Positions 6,104 through 14,659 of a stretch of DNA of 15,537 bases are shown here, piece after piece; the first letter of the stretch is position 1, and each line of letters starts with the position of its first letter. Under the pieces are notes generated by a model. The model saw only the letters and a program-made list of their open reading frames with translations. It was not told where the DNA came from and made no database searches. A program made the position numbers and the translations under genes. Source of the stretch: CAYNRA01 sp964399465 (GTDB taxonomy: Bacteria > Bacteroidota > Bacteroidia > Cytophagales > Spirosomataceae); the NCBI GenBank assembly GCA_964399465.1, contig CAYNRA010000074.1, positions 1 through 15,537 of the forward strand, written 5' to 3'.

Positions 6104-7504
6104 TTATTTTGGTAATTCTGTAATCCACATTTCTTTTCGGTTTTCAAGTGGATTATCCGAGAGAAACTCACGACTTGCTTGTGGCATGGGTCTTTGAGCA
6201 CGCAAACGTGCAGCCGTTGCCGATGCAACCGGTTTTTGGGTAATATGCTCTAACGCAAGCCGGAATAATGTCTCGTTTTCAGATGCAAAAGGCTGGAAAG
6301 GCAAGACATTGTCCTTTTGTACAATATTTGGTGTAAATCCATTTACTGTCCCGTAATCAGACTGCCCAAGCGCATTGAGCGTTTTCAACACAATGGGCTG
6401 AAGCCCCCATTCCCAACGTTTGTTTTCATCTTGTATCGTGATAGAACCAACGTTTTTACCTGCTGTATTGTCACCAATGACGATGACTTCCATATAGGGC
6501 TTTAAACTGTTGATTACCAGTTCACTAGCTGAAGCAGTGCTGCGTGATGTCAATACATAAACGCGTTGCAAAGATCCTAGATTATCCGGTTCGTTTTTGA
6601 AATAACGATTGAAGAAATTTGCCCCATTCCGTTGAACAAAGTAATCGGTAATTTCTTTGTTCCATTGGTCTTTGTACATGATATTGTTTTCACTCAAGTT
6701 CTTGACAATCAAGGAGCTAAGGGTAACTGCGGATGAAATGGCTCCACCACCGTTGTAACGTAAATCCAAGACTAATTCATTGACACCCTTTGCCTTGAAA
6801 TCGGCAAAAACCTCTCGTAATCCGTTGTCAAATGCACTTAAAAATTGCAAATATACTAAGTAACCAATTTTTTTATTTTCCCGTTCTACCACCGTCGAAA
6901 ACTGAATAGGATTGGTTTGAACTTCCGTTTTTGTAACAGAAATAACTCGGTCATTTGGTACAATTTCACGCGTTGCCTCGTTCCAAGTACCAAGTGTTAA
7001 TTGAAGGGACTCTGGAGCTAAAGCGGTAGCGAAGTTTTCGGGCGTTAGTGCTACATTGTTCACTTTCGTAATGAAATCTCCGCGTTTGAGTCCTGCTTTT
7101 TCTGCTGGACTTCCTTTCAAAACATACGAGATAGCATACGCTACATTTTGCTGTGATGCGTTTGTGAAGAATGCAGAGGTACGAACGCCTAAAACCACGT
7201 TTCTTCCTTGTAATGAGTTTATTAACTCTGTAGCGCTTTTCTCAATCCAAGAAAAACGATCGAGTTCTCCGGGCTTTACCAGCAAGGATTCAAAGTATTC
7301 GTCTGGGGATAACGTCAAGTCTGTAGAAGCTTTTGGAGTCATCTGGTCTGTCCAAAGATAATACGTTTTCATTTGGTCATGAATCCATCCATTAATCTCT
7401 AAATTAGGATTGGGAGAAACATCTACAGGTTCAACGGGTTGTTCTACGCAAGAAATTACTGCACTTGCAAGAAAGAAAAGTCCTATAAAAAGCTGTTTTT
7501 TCAT
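6104..7504 (-). CDS. S41-family (C-terminal processing) protease, PDZ-containing lipoprotein
   Basis: With the ATG at 7504 the protein has 466 residues and begins MKKQLFIGLFFLASAVISC, a lipoprotein signal peptide with lipobox VISC and Cys19, so it should be membrane-anchored outside the cytoplasm. An upstream in-frame ATG at 7531 would add nine residues before the signal and is less likely. A PDZ-like segment lies around 105-165 (GSPAEKAGLKRGDFITKVNN at 131-150). The S41 core follows, with LVLDLRYNGGG at 244-254, the nucleophile motif TASASE (Ser325) and GKNVG with Lys350. The 25-residue Ser-Lys distance equals that of Tsp/Prc, which supports an active Ser-Lys dyad. The substrate is unknown. 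The SRPBCC gene ends 60 bp upstream with no obvious promoter between, so the two may be co-transcribed. Confidence 0.93.
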   Translation of the reverse strand: MKKQLFIGLFFLASAVISCVEQPVEPVDVSPNPNLEINGWIHDQMKTYYLWTDQMTPKASTDLTLSPDEYFESLLVKPGELDRFSWIEKSATELINSLQGRNVVLGVRTSAFFTNASQQNVAYAISYVLKGSPAEKAGLKRGDFITKVNNVALTPENFATALAPESLQLTLGTWNEATREIVPNDRVISVTKTEVQTNPIQFSTVVERENKKIGYLVYLQFLSAFDNGLREVFADFKAKGVNELVLDLRYNGGGAISSAVTLSSLIVKNLSENNIMYKDQWNKEITDYFVQRNGANFFNRYFKNEPDNLGSLQRVYVLTSRSTASASELVINSLKPYMEVIVIGDNTAGKNVGSITIQDENKRWEWGLQPIVLKTLNALGQSDYGTVNGFTPNIVQKDNVLPFQPFASENETLFRLALEHITQKPVASATAARLRAQRPMPQASREFLSDNPLENRKEMWITELPK

Positions 7505-7564
7505 ATATACAGTAGGTTGTGATTGATTCACATTTTTTTGGATGAATGGGTAAATTTAGCAGTT

Positions 7565-7987
7565 TTACACCGAAATTTTCAATTGATACGCCTCTTCAAT
7601 ATTTTGCATCAATTGATGGTGCATTTTTTTGAAAATAGAATGCATTATACGACGAATGGGAAGCCATGTTTGTATATGTATTTGCTCTTCAATACCTGTA
7701 CGCGTTCCGTTCTCTGTTAAATAGAATTTCATATCTATCGTAACGAATTGAAAAACAGTTGCTCGTAGATACACTTTCTTGTTTTCAACGAGCTCAATCA
7801 TTTGAACGGGGTAGGTAAACGAGAAAGTAAAAAAAGTCAGCGGTAGCGTTTCGTGCACAAGGAATACATTGGGTTCTACTTTTTCAATTCGTTGAATAAC
7901 AGGATGTACTAAAGCGAATTGTTGCATGTCTGCCAAGTGTTCAAAAACAAAATGAATGGGAGCGAGTACGCGAAATTGAAATGTCAT
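7565..7987 (-). CDS. SRPBCC (START-like) family protein
   Basis: This 140-residue protein has no signal peptide or membrane segment. Its pattern fits the SRPBCC/Bet v1-like helix-grip fold: an opening strand FQFRVLAPIHFVFEHLADMQQFALVHPVI typical of SRPBCC proteins (residues 3-31), a central set of alternating strands, and a long amphipathic C-terminal helix (RIMHSIFKKMHHQLMQNIEEA at about 112-132, written here from its key residues). Such proteins bind hydrophobic ligands; some act as cyclases or lipid carriers. No ligand can be assigned. It sits between the ATP-grasp gene (109 bp upstream) and the S41 protease gene. A TATATTTG element just upstream suggests its own promoter. Confidence 0.75.
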   Translation of the reverse strand: MTFQFRVLAPIHFVFEHLADMQQFALVHPVIQRIEKVEPNVFLVHETLPLTFFTFSFTYPVQMIELVENKKVYLRATVFQFVTIDMKFYLTENGTRTGIEEQIHIQTWLPIRRIMHSIFKKMHHQLMQNIEEAYQLKISV

Positions 7988-8028
7988 TTGGATTTATTTC
8001 ATAGTGATTACGGTTTGGTATTGATTTA

Positions 8029-8036
8029 CAAATATA
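8029..8036 (-). promoter_or_regulatory. Possible -7 element upstream of the SRPBCC gene
   Basis: TATATTTG on the minus strand matches TAnnTTTG exactly, in the 109-bp gap between the ATP-grasp gene and the SRPBCC gene. It would give a leader of about 35 nt. No -33 element at a good distance is visible. Confidence 0.3.
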
Positions 8037-8096
8037 TACGCAAAAAACGCCTTGTTTGCTTATTTGTTTCCTCGTGAGTTACCAAAAGATCTGTAT

Positions 8097-9272
8097 TTAT
8101 TCCCAATAATGTCCTATAAATTGAGCAGAATTATCCATAATGGCCTGTTTGGCACGTCTGAAACTCAATCCACTCGCTTGATATGCAAAGAAAACACCAG
8201 CTTGGTAATAATAGCCAGCATCGTCTCTTTCTAGGTTCGTTTTTTCTTGGAAGATGGTTTTTTGATGCGCATAGTCACCCAAATTTTCGTCTGTAGTTCG
8301 TCCGGAGGCATCAATAAAACGCACATTGGCTCCTTCACGTCCGAGGACTACTTTTTCTACCCAATTCCGTGCTGTTTGCTCTTTCGGAATTTCAAAATAG
8401 GTTGGAAGTAGATATGGGTTTTCTGGGAATAGTTGTGCCAAAATAGGAAGAATACCTTTGGACTGAAACAGCATGGAATAGGCAGGATTGACAATCACCA
8501 ACTTTTCTTGGGTGACTAATCGTGTCAATATCTCACACAATTCGGGTTCGTCTTCGGCGATAAATTCCCACGGAATAAGTTTAAACCAAAAACCAAAATG
8601 GGCTAAATCTCCGTACTGGTTTGGTGCAAAAATACCGTCAAATTCTGAGAAAGTAACGTCTTCAACAAAGCAAAAATCGGTAAAAAATCCTGCTTCGGCT
8701 GCAGCTTCCATGAGGAGTGCCACATTGTTGTCGTCTTCTGGATACCCCGATAAAGTAGAAAATAAAATGCGGGGCTCTTTGGACGGATTTGCCTGTTTTA
8801 GTCGAATAAATTGATTGACCAAATCATCATATACTGTATTGAATTGCTTATTTTCGTCCAACTTATTGGCTTTGAGTTGCAACCATTGTAATATAGCCGT
8901 TTCTGGAAGGGTCGTTGGGGTATCTGCGTTAAATTCAAGTAATTTTAACGGTTCATGGATTCCACCCGCCCAGTCAAAACGACCAAATAAATGAAGATGA
9001 TTTTCTCTTTCCCAAGTATGCCGAACGAGTACATGAAGGTTTTTGGGAATGCCTAAAGTATCCAAAAGGTTGTTTTGGAGCACATATTCGCCTGCTTCAA
9101 CGAATAAGTCATATATTTCATTGGTAGCTTCGTAGAGCTTTTCTGCCTCTTTTTTCGAGATTTGAACCAATTCATTCGCCAAATACCCCAAGGCTTGTTC
9201 TGATATATAATATTCCCAACCCAACTGATTGAAAACCGAGCTAGGCAGGGGAGAAATGTGTTTTATTTTCAT
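8097..9272 (-). CDS. Glutathionylspermidine synthase-like ATP-grasp ligase (YgiC/YjfC type)
   Basis: The 391-residue protein matches the C-terminal synthetase domain of glutathionylspermidine synthase (GSP_synth, ATP-grasp fold) and has the length of stand-alone E. coli YgiC/YjfC. Conserved parts are HLFGRFDW at 94-101, LKLLEFNADTPTTLPE at 109-124 (Glu113 and Asn115 correspond to the Mg-ATP ligands of the family), VNPAYSMLFQSKGILPIL at 261-278, VEKVVLGREGANV at 305-317, and the terminal IGHYWE. The amidase half of bifunctional GspSA is absent. The fold implies ATP-driven formation of an amide or peptide bond, but YgiC-type proteins are not known to make glutathionylspermidine, so the substrate is open. 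The gene begins 11 bp after the stop of the lipoprotein gene, the same pairing as ygiB-ygiC of E. coli. Confidence 0.9.
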   Translation of the reverse strand: MKIKHISPLPSSVFNQLGWEYYISEQALGYLANELVQISKKEAEKLYEATNEIYDLFVEAGEYVLQNNLLDTLGIPKNLHVLVRHTWERENHLHLFGRFDWAGGIHEPLKLLEFNADTPTTLPETAILQWLQLKANKLDENKQFNTVYDDLVNQFIRLKQANPSKEPRILFSTLSGYPEDDNNVALLMEAAAEAGFFTDFCFVEDVTFSEFDGIFAPNQYGDLAHFGFWFKLIPWEFIAEDEPELCEILTRLVTQEKLVIVNPAYSMLFQSKGILPILAQLFPENPYLLPTYFEIPKEQTARNWVEKVVLGREGANVRFIDASGRTTDENLGDYAHQKTIFQEKTNLERDDAGYYYQAGVFFAYQASGLSFRRAKQAIMDNSAQFIGHYWE

Positions 9273-9283
9273 GTATCTTAAAC

Positions 9284-9928
9284 TTAACTAGAAAAAGAAC
9301 TTCTACTCGACGAACTGAAAAATCCTGACCTTCCTGTAGAAACTGGTCTTGTGACTGTTCGCGTGGTAGAAGTTTGGTAGAGTTGTGAACGCATGGCATT
9401 TGCATTGGCTGGATTGCTCCGATATACGCCGGAACTTCCGCCCGTATAACCGCCTCTGTCGTCACGGCGGCGGTAAAAGCCATTGTATCCCGGGCTAGAC
9501 ATGCTTCGCCCCAACATATAGCCGATTCCACTCCACCAAAGCATGGAGCCCAATCCTCCGAAACCCGAATTTCCGTATCGTTGTGCTACTTGTGTGCTGT
9601 CTTTGTCTTCTTCTTTTATCAAGGCTTGCGCTTCTTGTAAACTGAGTTCTTTGGTGGTTCCATCAAGGTTTTCAATGATGAATTTTGAATCTGACTTGCT
9701 GTCAATGATTTGTTCTTCGATTAATTCGTATTCACCTGCTTTCACTTCTTTGACTTTCGTAATCACGCCTTTGGTGGGCTCTGTGACATTTACCTCTTCG
9801 TAACTGACACCCTCGTCTTGGCTTGCTTGGCAACCCAATAAAGATCCCATCAAAAGACTGGCCGCAGCGGAGTAAAACAAGCCCGTTTTGACTGTAGAAA
9901 GCGAGGAGGCGACACTATTTTTTTTCAT
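9284..9928 (-). CDS. UPF0323/YgiB-like lipoprotein with Gly/Tyr/Ser-rich tail
   Basis: The 214-residue protein has a long lipoprotein signal peptide ending in GSLLGC (Cys33). A conserved domain follows (about 50-105: KAGEYELIEEQ, KFIIENLDGTTKELSLQEAQALIKEE), then a glycine-rich hydrophobic segment (GFGGLGSMLWWSGIGYMLG at 122-140), and a low-complexity tail rich in Gly, Tyr, Arg and Ser that ends SGFFSSSSRSSFSS. This order and the SGFF-serine ending closely resemble the UPF0323 lipoproteins of Helicobacter (as I recall HP_0232) and, more loosely, YgiB (DUF1190). It lies 11 bp upstream of the ATP-grasp gene, so the two are almost certainly co-transcribed and functionally linked. The tail may be what the ligase modifies; this is inference. 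The start at 9928 is preferred because it gives a normal signal peptide. Confidence 0.85.
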   Translation of the reverse strand: MKKNSVASSLSTVKTGLFYSAAASLLMGSLLGCQASQDEGVSYEEVNVTEPTKGVITKVKEVKAGEYELIEEQIIDSKSDSKFIIENLDGTTKELSLQEAQALIKEEDKDSTQVAQRYGNSGFGGLGSMLWWSGIGYMLGRSMSSPGYNGFYRRRDDRGGYTGGSSGVYRSNPANANAMRSQLYQTSTTRTVTRPVSTGRSGFFSSSSRSSFSS

Positions 9929-10033
9929 TCATTCGTTGTTTTTAATGAATCGAATTTAATGAGAATTGATTAAGGAAACAAAATGAAAACGGATTAATGG
10001 TTTTTAGTTTCTTTTATTGGCTATTCTTATACC

Positions 10034-10071
10034 AAAAAAGGTTGCCTATCTTTCGGATAAACAACCTTTTT
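10034..10071 (-). terminator. Rho-independent terminator of alaS
   Basis: AAAAAGGTTG (10035-10044) pairs with CAACCTTTTT (10062-10071), and an inner TATC/GATA pairing extends the hairpin. Read on the minus strand it ends in a T-run, 24 bp after the alaS stop. The T-run on the other side means that it may also block plus-strand transcription. Confidence 0.8.
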
Positions 10072-10076
10072 CTATG

Positions 10077-10084
10077 CAAATATA
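10077..10084 (-). promoter_or_regulatory. TATATTTG element between alaS and its terminator
   Basis: An exact TAnnTTTG match on the minus strand, with TTTG at 10101-10104 (spacing 16, slightly short) inside the last alaS codons. Transcription from it would start at about the alaS terminator hairpin. It is either a chance match or a promoter for the lipoprotein-ATP-grasp pair with a structured 5' end. Confidence 0.18.
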
Positions 10085-10094
10085 TGGAATTCGA

Positions 10095-12770
10095 TTAGAT
10101 CAAATTTGCTTTGGCAAGTGCAATTGCTTCTGTCAAACCATTGGCGTCACTTCCACCTGCAGTAGCAAAGTGGGGTTGTCCACCGCCACCGCCGCGCATG
10201 GCTTTGGCTGCTGCTTTTACAATATTTCCTGCGTGTAATTGCTTATCTGCAATTAATTCATCGGAAACCATTACCGCTAATTGTGGCTTGTCTTGAATTA
10301 CCGCACCAAGTACCAAAAACGCCGAAGGTAACTTCGTTTTCAACTCGTATGCCAATTCCTTCAAGGCATCCGCTGACGGTACTTGGACTTGTGTCGCTAT
10401 CACAGGGAAACCAGCAACTGTCTCTACTTTTTGAAGTAAATCTTGCTTGATTTGTTGTAACTTCTCGTTTTCCAATGCTTCAACTCGCTTGAGCAATTGG
10501 GCTTTTTCATCTAATAAATTCTCTACGGATTTAATCAAATCGTTGGACGAACGTAGAAGAGTTGCCAATTGGTCGAGTGTGTTTTTTTGTTGGCGCATCA
10601 ATTCAAATGCTTTTACGCCTGTGACTGCCTCAACCCGACGGACACCCGCAGAAACGGAACCTTCGGTCGTAAATTTGAACAAACCAATGCAGCCCGTTGC
10701 TGGCACGTGCGTTCCTCCACAAAGTTCTACCGAGAAGTTAGGGTCAAACGTAATCACTCGAACAAAATCGCCATACTTCTCACCAAATGTAGCCGTTGCA
10801 CCCATCTGAATCGCTTCTTGAATCGGTACATTTCGTTTTTCATCTAAGGCGATATTTTCTCGAATCTTAGCATTCACAATGTCCTCTACGGCTTGCAATT
10901 CTTCGTCTGTGACTTTGGCAAAATGCGAGAAGTCAAAGCGGGTAACTGTATCGTTTTGGAAAGACCCGCGCTGCACAATATGGCTACCAAGTACTTGGCG
11001 AAGTGCCGCCAACATGATGTGTGTTGCTGTATGGTTTTTCTCAATATCTAGGCGACGTTGCTCATCTACTTGCGCATCGACAACAAGGGGGTGTGTTAGC
11101 TCTGCAAGCAGTTTTTCAAGCGATTTATCCGTTGAAATATGAATAAATAAGTCGTTTTCTTTCTTTGTATCGATGATACGAATTTGCTGTTTCGTACCAT
11201 TCGCATCTGTCCAGCTAAATGTTCCGGTATCGCCCACTTGTCCACCCATTTCTGCGTAGAAAGGCGTTTGGTCAAGCACCAAATGGAATTCTTGCCCTGC
11301 TTTGGTTTTTACTTGGCGGTATTTCATCAGTTGTCCAACTGCCTGAAGTGTCTCATAACCAAGGAATTGCACACCGTCAAGGTCGCCTAATTCGTGCCAA
11401 TCTGCGGCTTCTTTGGTTGCATCTTTGCGGCTTCTCGCTTTTTGTTCTGCCAACGCAGCATGGAAACCAGCTTCGTCTATGGTGAATCCTTTTTCTTTTG
11501 CAATCAATGCCGTTAAGTCAATCGGGAAACCAAACGTATCAGACAATTCAAAGACGATATTTCCTTGCAGTTCTTTCGTTGGGTTTTCTTGTTGGAAAAT
11601 TAGGTCAAGACGTTTTAGACCTGCTTCCAATGTGCGTAGGAATGTGCGTTCTTCTTCTTCCACCACTTTAGAAACAAATTCTACCTGCGCTTGTAATTCA
11701 GGGAAAACATCCTTGAATTGTTCTGCCAAGACAGGCACTAATTTGGTCATAAAAGGTTCTCTGAAATTCAAATATGAATATCCGTACCGAACCGCCCGGC
11801 GAAGAATGCGTCGAATGACATACCCTGCTTTCGCATTGGAAGGCAACTGCCCGTCTGCAATGGTAAAGGCAACCGCGCGAAGGTGATCCGCGATGACGCG
11901 CATGGCAACATCTGTGTAGTTATCTGAACCCAATGTACCGTTTACCCCGTATTTTTGTCCAGACATTTCTTCGATAACTCGAATGGTATGTTGGAAAATA
12001 TCGGTATCGTAGTTGGATTGTTTCCCTTGAATCGCCATACAGAGACGTTCAAAGCCCATGCCTGTATCGACGTGTTTGTTGGGTAATGGAATAAGTGAAC
12101 CGTCTGCTTTGCGTTCGAATTGCATGAAGACGTTATTCCAAATCTCGATAACTTGTGGATGATCTGCGTTTACAAGTGATTTACCCGAAATTTGTGCAAC
12201 ATCGGCTTCGTCACGAAGGTCAATGTGGATTTCAGAACACGGGCCGCACGGGCCTACATCACCCATTTCCCAGAAATTATCTTTTTTATTCCCGAGAATG
12301 ATGCGTTCGTCACCGCCTAGAATGTTTTTCCAAATATCGAATGCTTCTTGATCAAAAGGTACGCCGTCTTTTTCGTCACCTTCAAAAACAGAGACATAAA
12401 TACGGTCTTTGGGTAATTTATATACTTCTGTTAATAATTCCCACGACCATTTGAGCGCTTCTTCCTTAAAATAGTCACCAAAAGACCAGTTTCCGAGCAT
12501 TTCGAACATGGTATGGTGGTAAGTATCGAAGCCCACTTCTTCCAAGTCGTTGTGTTTACCAGATACGCGGAGACATTTTTGGGTGTCGGCGATGCGGCTA
12601 TGTGGCGGTGTGCCATTTCCTAAAAAGAAGTCTTTAAATTGCGCCATGCCTGAGTTGTTGAACATCAGCGTTGGGTCGTTTTTGGCGACTAATGGAGCTG
12701 ATGGAACAATCAAATGGTCTTTGGACGTAAAAAAATCTAGGAATGCTCTACGAATTTGGTGAGAAGTCAT
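10095..12770 (-). CDS. alaS: Alanine-tRNA ligase
   Basis: This full-length (891-residue) class II alanyl-tRNA synthetase charges tRNA-Ala in the cytosol and hydrolyses mischarged Ser- and Gly-tRNA-Ala. The catalytic domain (1 to about 250) shows PTLMFNNSGMAQFKDFFLG at 33-51, YHHTMFEMLGNWSFGDYF at 84-101, WNNVFMQFER and KHVDTGMGFERL at 232-243. The editing domain has the zinc-binding HTATH at 580-584 and CGGTH at 684-688. A coiled-coil stretch runs from about 730 to 785. The C-Ala domain ends with the GGGGGQPHFATAGG motif at 860-873. All key residues are present. It lies 82 bp downstream of the FAD-dependent oxidoreductase gene on the same strand and has its own candidate -7 element and a clear terminator. 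Confidence 0.98.
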   Translation of the reverse strand: MTSHQIRRAFLDFFTSKDHLIVPSAPLVAKNDPTLMFNNSGMAQFKDFFLGNGTPPHSRIADTQKCLRVSGKHNDLEEVGFDTYHHTMFEMLGNWSFGDYFKEEALKWSWELLTEVYKLPKDRIYVSVFEGDEKDGVPFDQEAFDIWKNILGGDERIILGNKKDNFWEMGDVGPCGPCSEIHIDLRDEADVAQISGKSLVNADHPQVIEIWNNVFMQFERKADGSLIPLPNKHVDTGMGFERLCMAIQGKQSNYDTDIFQHTIRVIEEMSGQKYGVNGTLGSDNYTDVAMRVIADHLRAVAFTIADGQLPSNAKAGYVIRRILRRAVRYGYSYLNFREPFMTKLVPVLAEQFKDVFPELQAQVEFVSKVVEEEERTFLRTLEAGLKRLDLIFQQENPTKELQGNIVFELSDTFGFPIDLTALIAKEKGFTIDEAGFHAALAEQKARSRKDATKEAADWHELGDLDGVQFLGYETLQAVGQLMKYRQVKTKAGQEFHLVLDQTPFYAEMGGQVGDTGTFSWTDANGTKQQIRIIDTKKENDLFIHISTDKSLEKLLAELTHPLVVDAQVDEQRRLDIEKNHTATHIMLAALRQVLGSHIVQRGSFQNDTVTRFDFSHFAKVTDEELQAVEDIVNAKIRENIALDEKRNVPIQEAIQMGATATFGEKYGDFVRVITFDPNFSVELCGGTHVPATGCIGLFKFTTEGSVSAGVRRVEAVTGVKAFELMRQQKNTLDQLATLLRSSNDLIKSVENLLDEKAQLLKRVEALENEKLQQIKQDLLQKVETVAGFPVIATQVQVPSADALKELAYELKTKLPSAFLVLGAVIQDKPQLAVMVSDELIADKQLHAGNIVKAAAKAMRGGGGGQPHFATAGGSDANGLTEAIALAKANLI

Positions 12771-12808
12771 ATTTGATTAGTACAAAATGGAAGAAAAAGA
12801 ATATTTGA

Positions 12809-12816
12809 CAAAAATA
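12809..12816 (-). promoter_or_regulatory. Possible -7 element for alaS
   Basis: TATTTTTG on the minus strand fits TAnnTTTG and lies about 40 bp upstream of the alaS ATG. No clear -33 element is visible in the required window. Confidence 0.25.
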
Positions 12817-12844
12817 AGGTAATTCTATGATTTGTTAAAGTGTG

Positions 12845-12870
12845 CCTCCGGATTATTCCGAATCTGGAGG
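12845..12870 (-). other. Hairpin across the stop codon of the FAD oxidoreductase gene
   Basis: CCTCC.GATT at 12845-12854 pairs with AATC.GGAGG at 12861-12870, about nine pairs with one internal mismatch and a 6-nt loop. No T-run follows on the minus strand, so it is at best a weak or regulated terminator between this gene and alaS. Confidence 0.35.
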
Positions 12871-14490
12871 TGATACGGCGTGGTACAATTTCGCGAGGTT
12901 TTCAGCACATCGTTCACCGTCCATAGCTGCCGAGACGATACCACCAGCATAACCTGCGCCTTCCCCGCACGGGAAAAATCGCTTGATTTGCGGGTGCTCC
13001 AACGTTTCTTTTTCGCGCGGTATCCGAACGGGAGAGGAGGTTCTACTTTCAAGCCCGATGAGTTGCCCTTGTGCAGAGGCATATCCTTTCATTTTTCGGT
13101 TGAATTGCGGAAGTGCTTCGCGGAGGGGTTCAGCAATAAATGCCGGAAGAACATCGTCCATCTCGCATGAAAGAAGTCCAGGTTGGTAAGAAGTAGGTAG
13201 AAGCGATTTTGATTTTCTTCGCGCCAAAAAGTCAGGAATGCGCTGTGCAGGCGCTATTTGTGCCCGACTTCCTTCCTCTGTATCTTCTTGCTTAGCAACT
13301 ACTTGTGCTTGGGTTTTCTCCCAAAGTTTCCTCTCCACCTCTTCTTGCAAGGCAAGTGCTGCAAGTGGGCCGTGTTCGGGTAGATAAGGTTCCCAATCTT
13401 GTGGATGGATGGCAACGACAACACCGGAATTCGCAAAATAAGAATCGCGACGGGATGGTGACATGCCGTTTACAACGAGTTCGCCGGGTGCTGTTGCTGC
13501 GGGGACAATAAATCCGCCCGGACACATGCAAAAGCTAAAAACCCCGCGTTGGACTCCTTTGTATTTGGTTTGAGTAACCAAACTGTAAGCAGCAGGCGGG
13601 AGAAGTCCGCGCTCAGGGCGGTGGTATTGGCAGGTATCCACAAAAGATTGGGGGTGTTCAATCCGGACGCCCATCGCAAAGGGTTTGGGCTCTATTAGGA
13701 TTTGTTTTTGGTGCAAAAGGTGAAAAATATCGCGTGCCGAATGTCCCGTGGCAAGAATAACCCCGATGCCCAAGAAAATCTGATTGTCCTCGGTTTTCAC
13801 TCCTTTTATTTCTTGGTTTTCGAGCAGGAAATCAACGACTTTTCGGTCAAAATGAACCTCACCACCCGCTGCAAGGATTTGTTCACGGAGTGCTTGGACA
13901 ACCATCGGCAATTTATTGGTGCCAATATGTGGATGTGTATCAACCAAGATGCGTTCGGTGGCGCCGTGTTGAACAAATATCTCCAATATTCGTCGAATAT
14001 CTCCTCGTTTCTTAGAACGCGTATATAGCTTTCCGTCTGAGTAAGTTCCTGCACCTCCTTCGCCAAAACAATAGTTTGATTCGGGGTTGACGACGTGTTT
14101 TTTATTGAGTGCGGCGAGGTCTCGGCGACGAGCACGCACATCTTTGCCTCTTTCTAGGACAATGGGTTTGATACCGAGTTCGATGAGACGGAGTGCAGCA
14201 AAAAGTCCTGCCGGGCCTGCACCGATGACGAGCGCCTGCGGGGCATGAGCGACAGAAGGATAGGCACGTACCGAAGAGAAAAGGGGAGGAGGTGTATCCG
14301 TAAAAAAGATTTCAACGTCGAGATGAATGACTACTTTTCCCTTTCGACCGTCGATGGATTCTTTGATTCGTCGAAACGAAAACGTTCTTTTTTCTTTGGA
14401 AAGTGTGTTTTTTGTCAGGTATTCGCGCAGTAATGCGTCGTCGTACGCTATAGATGGATCAAGCGAGAGAGAAAGAACAGTAGATTGCAT
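12853..14490 (-). CDS. FAD-dependent oxidoreductase (COG2509 type)
   Basis: With the ATG at 14490 the protein has 545 residues. It has an N-terminal domain of about 85 residues, then an FAD-binding Rossmann motif GAGPAGLFAALRL at 90-102 and the acidic LERGKDV. Further marks are NYCFGEGGAGTYSDGKLYTR at 139-158, an ATGHS segment at about 247-251, and the C-terminal GEGAGYAGGIVSAAMDG at 509-525, all typical of the uncharacterised COG2509 FAD-dependent dehydrogenase family. There is no signal peptide, so it is cytosolic. No substrate is known. A frame extension to a TTG at 14547 exists, but it overlaps a good -7 promoter element and exceeds the family's usual N-terminus, so the ATG is preferred. 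alaS lies 82 bp downstream on the same strand, and a hairpin covers this gene's stop codon. Confidence 0.9.
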   Translation of the reverse strand: MQSTVLSLSLDPSIAYDDALLREYLTKNTLSKEKRTFSFRRIKESIDGRKGKVVIHLDVEIFFTDTPPPLFSSVRAYPSVAHAPQALVIGAGPAGLFAALRLIELGIKPIVLERGKDVRARRRDLAALNKKHVVNPESNYCFGEGGAGTYSDGKLYTRSKKRGDIRRILEIFVQHGATERILVDTHPHIGTNKLPMVVQALREQILAAGGEVHFDRKVVDFLLENQEIKGVKTEDNQIFLGIGVILATGHSARDIFHLLHQKQILIEPKPFAMGVRIEHPQSFVDTCQYHRPERGLLPPAAYSLVTQTKYKGVQRGVFSFCMCPGGFIVPAATAPGELVVNGMSPSRRDSYFANSGVVVAIHPQDWEPYLPEHGPLAALALQEEVERKLWEKTQAQVVAKQEDTEEGSRAQIAPAQRIPDFLARRKSKSLLPTSYQPGLLSCEMDDVLPAFIAEPLREALPQFNRKMKGYASAQGQLIGLESRTSSPVRIPREKETLEHPQIKRFFPCGEGAGYAGGIVSAAMDGERCAENLAKLYHAVSPPDSE

Positions 14491-14544
14491 ATAAGTTTGG
14501 GCAAGGTAGTTATCCTCACAAATTTTTTCTTTCAAATAATTAAG

Positions 14545-14552
14545 CAAAGGTA
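14545..14552 (-). promoter_or_regulatory. Possible -7 element for the FAD oxidoreductase gene
   Basis: TACCTTTG on the minus strand is an exact TAnnTTTG match. It predicts a leader of about 50 nt before the ATG at 14490 and argues against the TTG start at 14547. A -33 element is not evident. Confidence 0.3.
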
Positions 14553-14659
14553 AAGAAAGAATGTGAAAACGATGGGGTGATTTTCAGGAAAAAAGTGGGG
14601 AAACAAATTCAAATTGGTACGAATGATTTGTATTTGATGCATAAAATAGCTGCCCGAAA

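Noticed and set aside
6848..6855. TATATTTG (minus strand) inside the S41 protease gene
   Set aside because: It is in the middle of a coding region with no gene start downstream at a suitable distance. It shows that the 8-mer alone can occur by chance here, as it also does at 3482-3489.
8052..8234. Plus-strand 60-codon frame over the 3' end of the ATP-grasp gene
   Set aside because: It is mostly antisense to a well-supported gene and has no recognisable features.
9927..9950. 7-bp inverted repeat (ATTCATT/AATGAAT) at the lipoprotein start codon
   Set aside because: The stem is short and purely AT-rich apart from one G-C pair, so it would be too weak to support a regulatory claim.
14491..14547. 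19-residue N-terminal extension of the FAD oxidoreductase from a TTG
   Set aside because: It overlaps an exact TAnnTTTG element, and the ATG at 14490 gives the usual family N-terminus.
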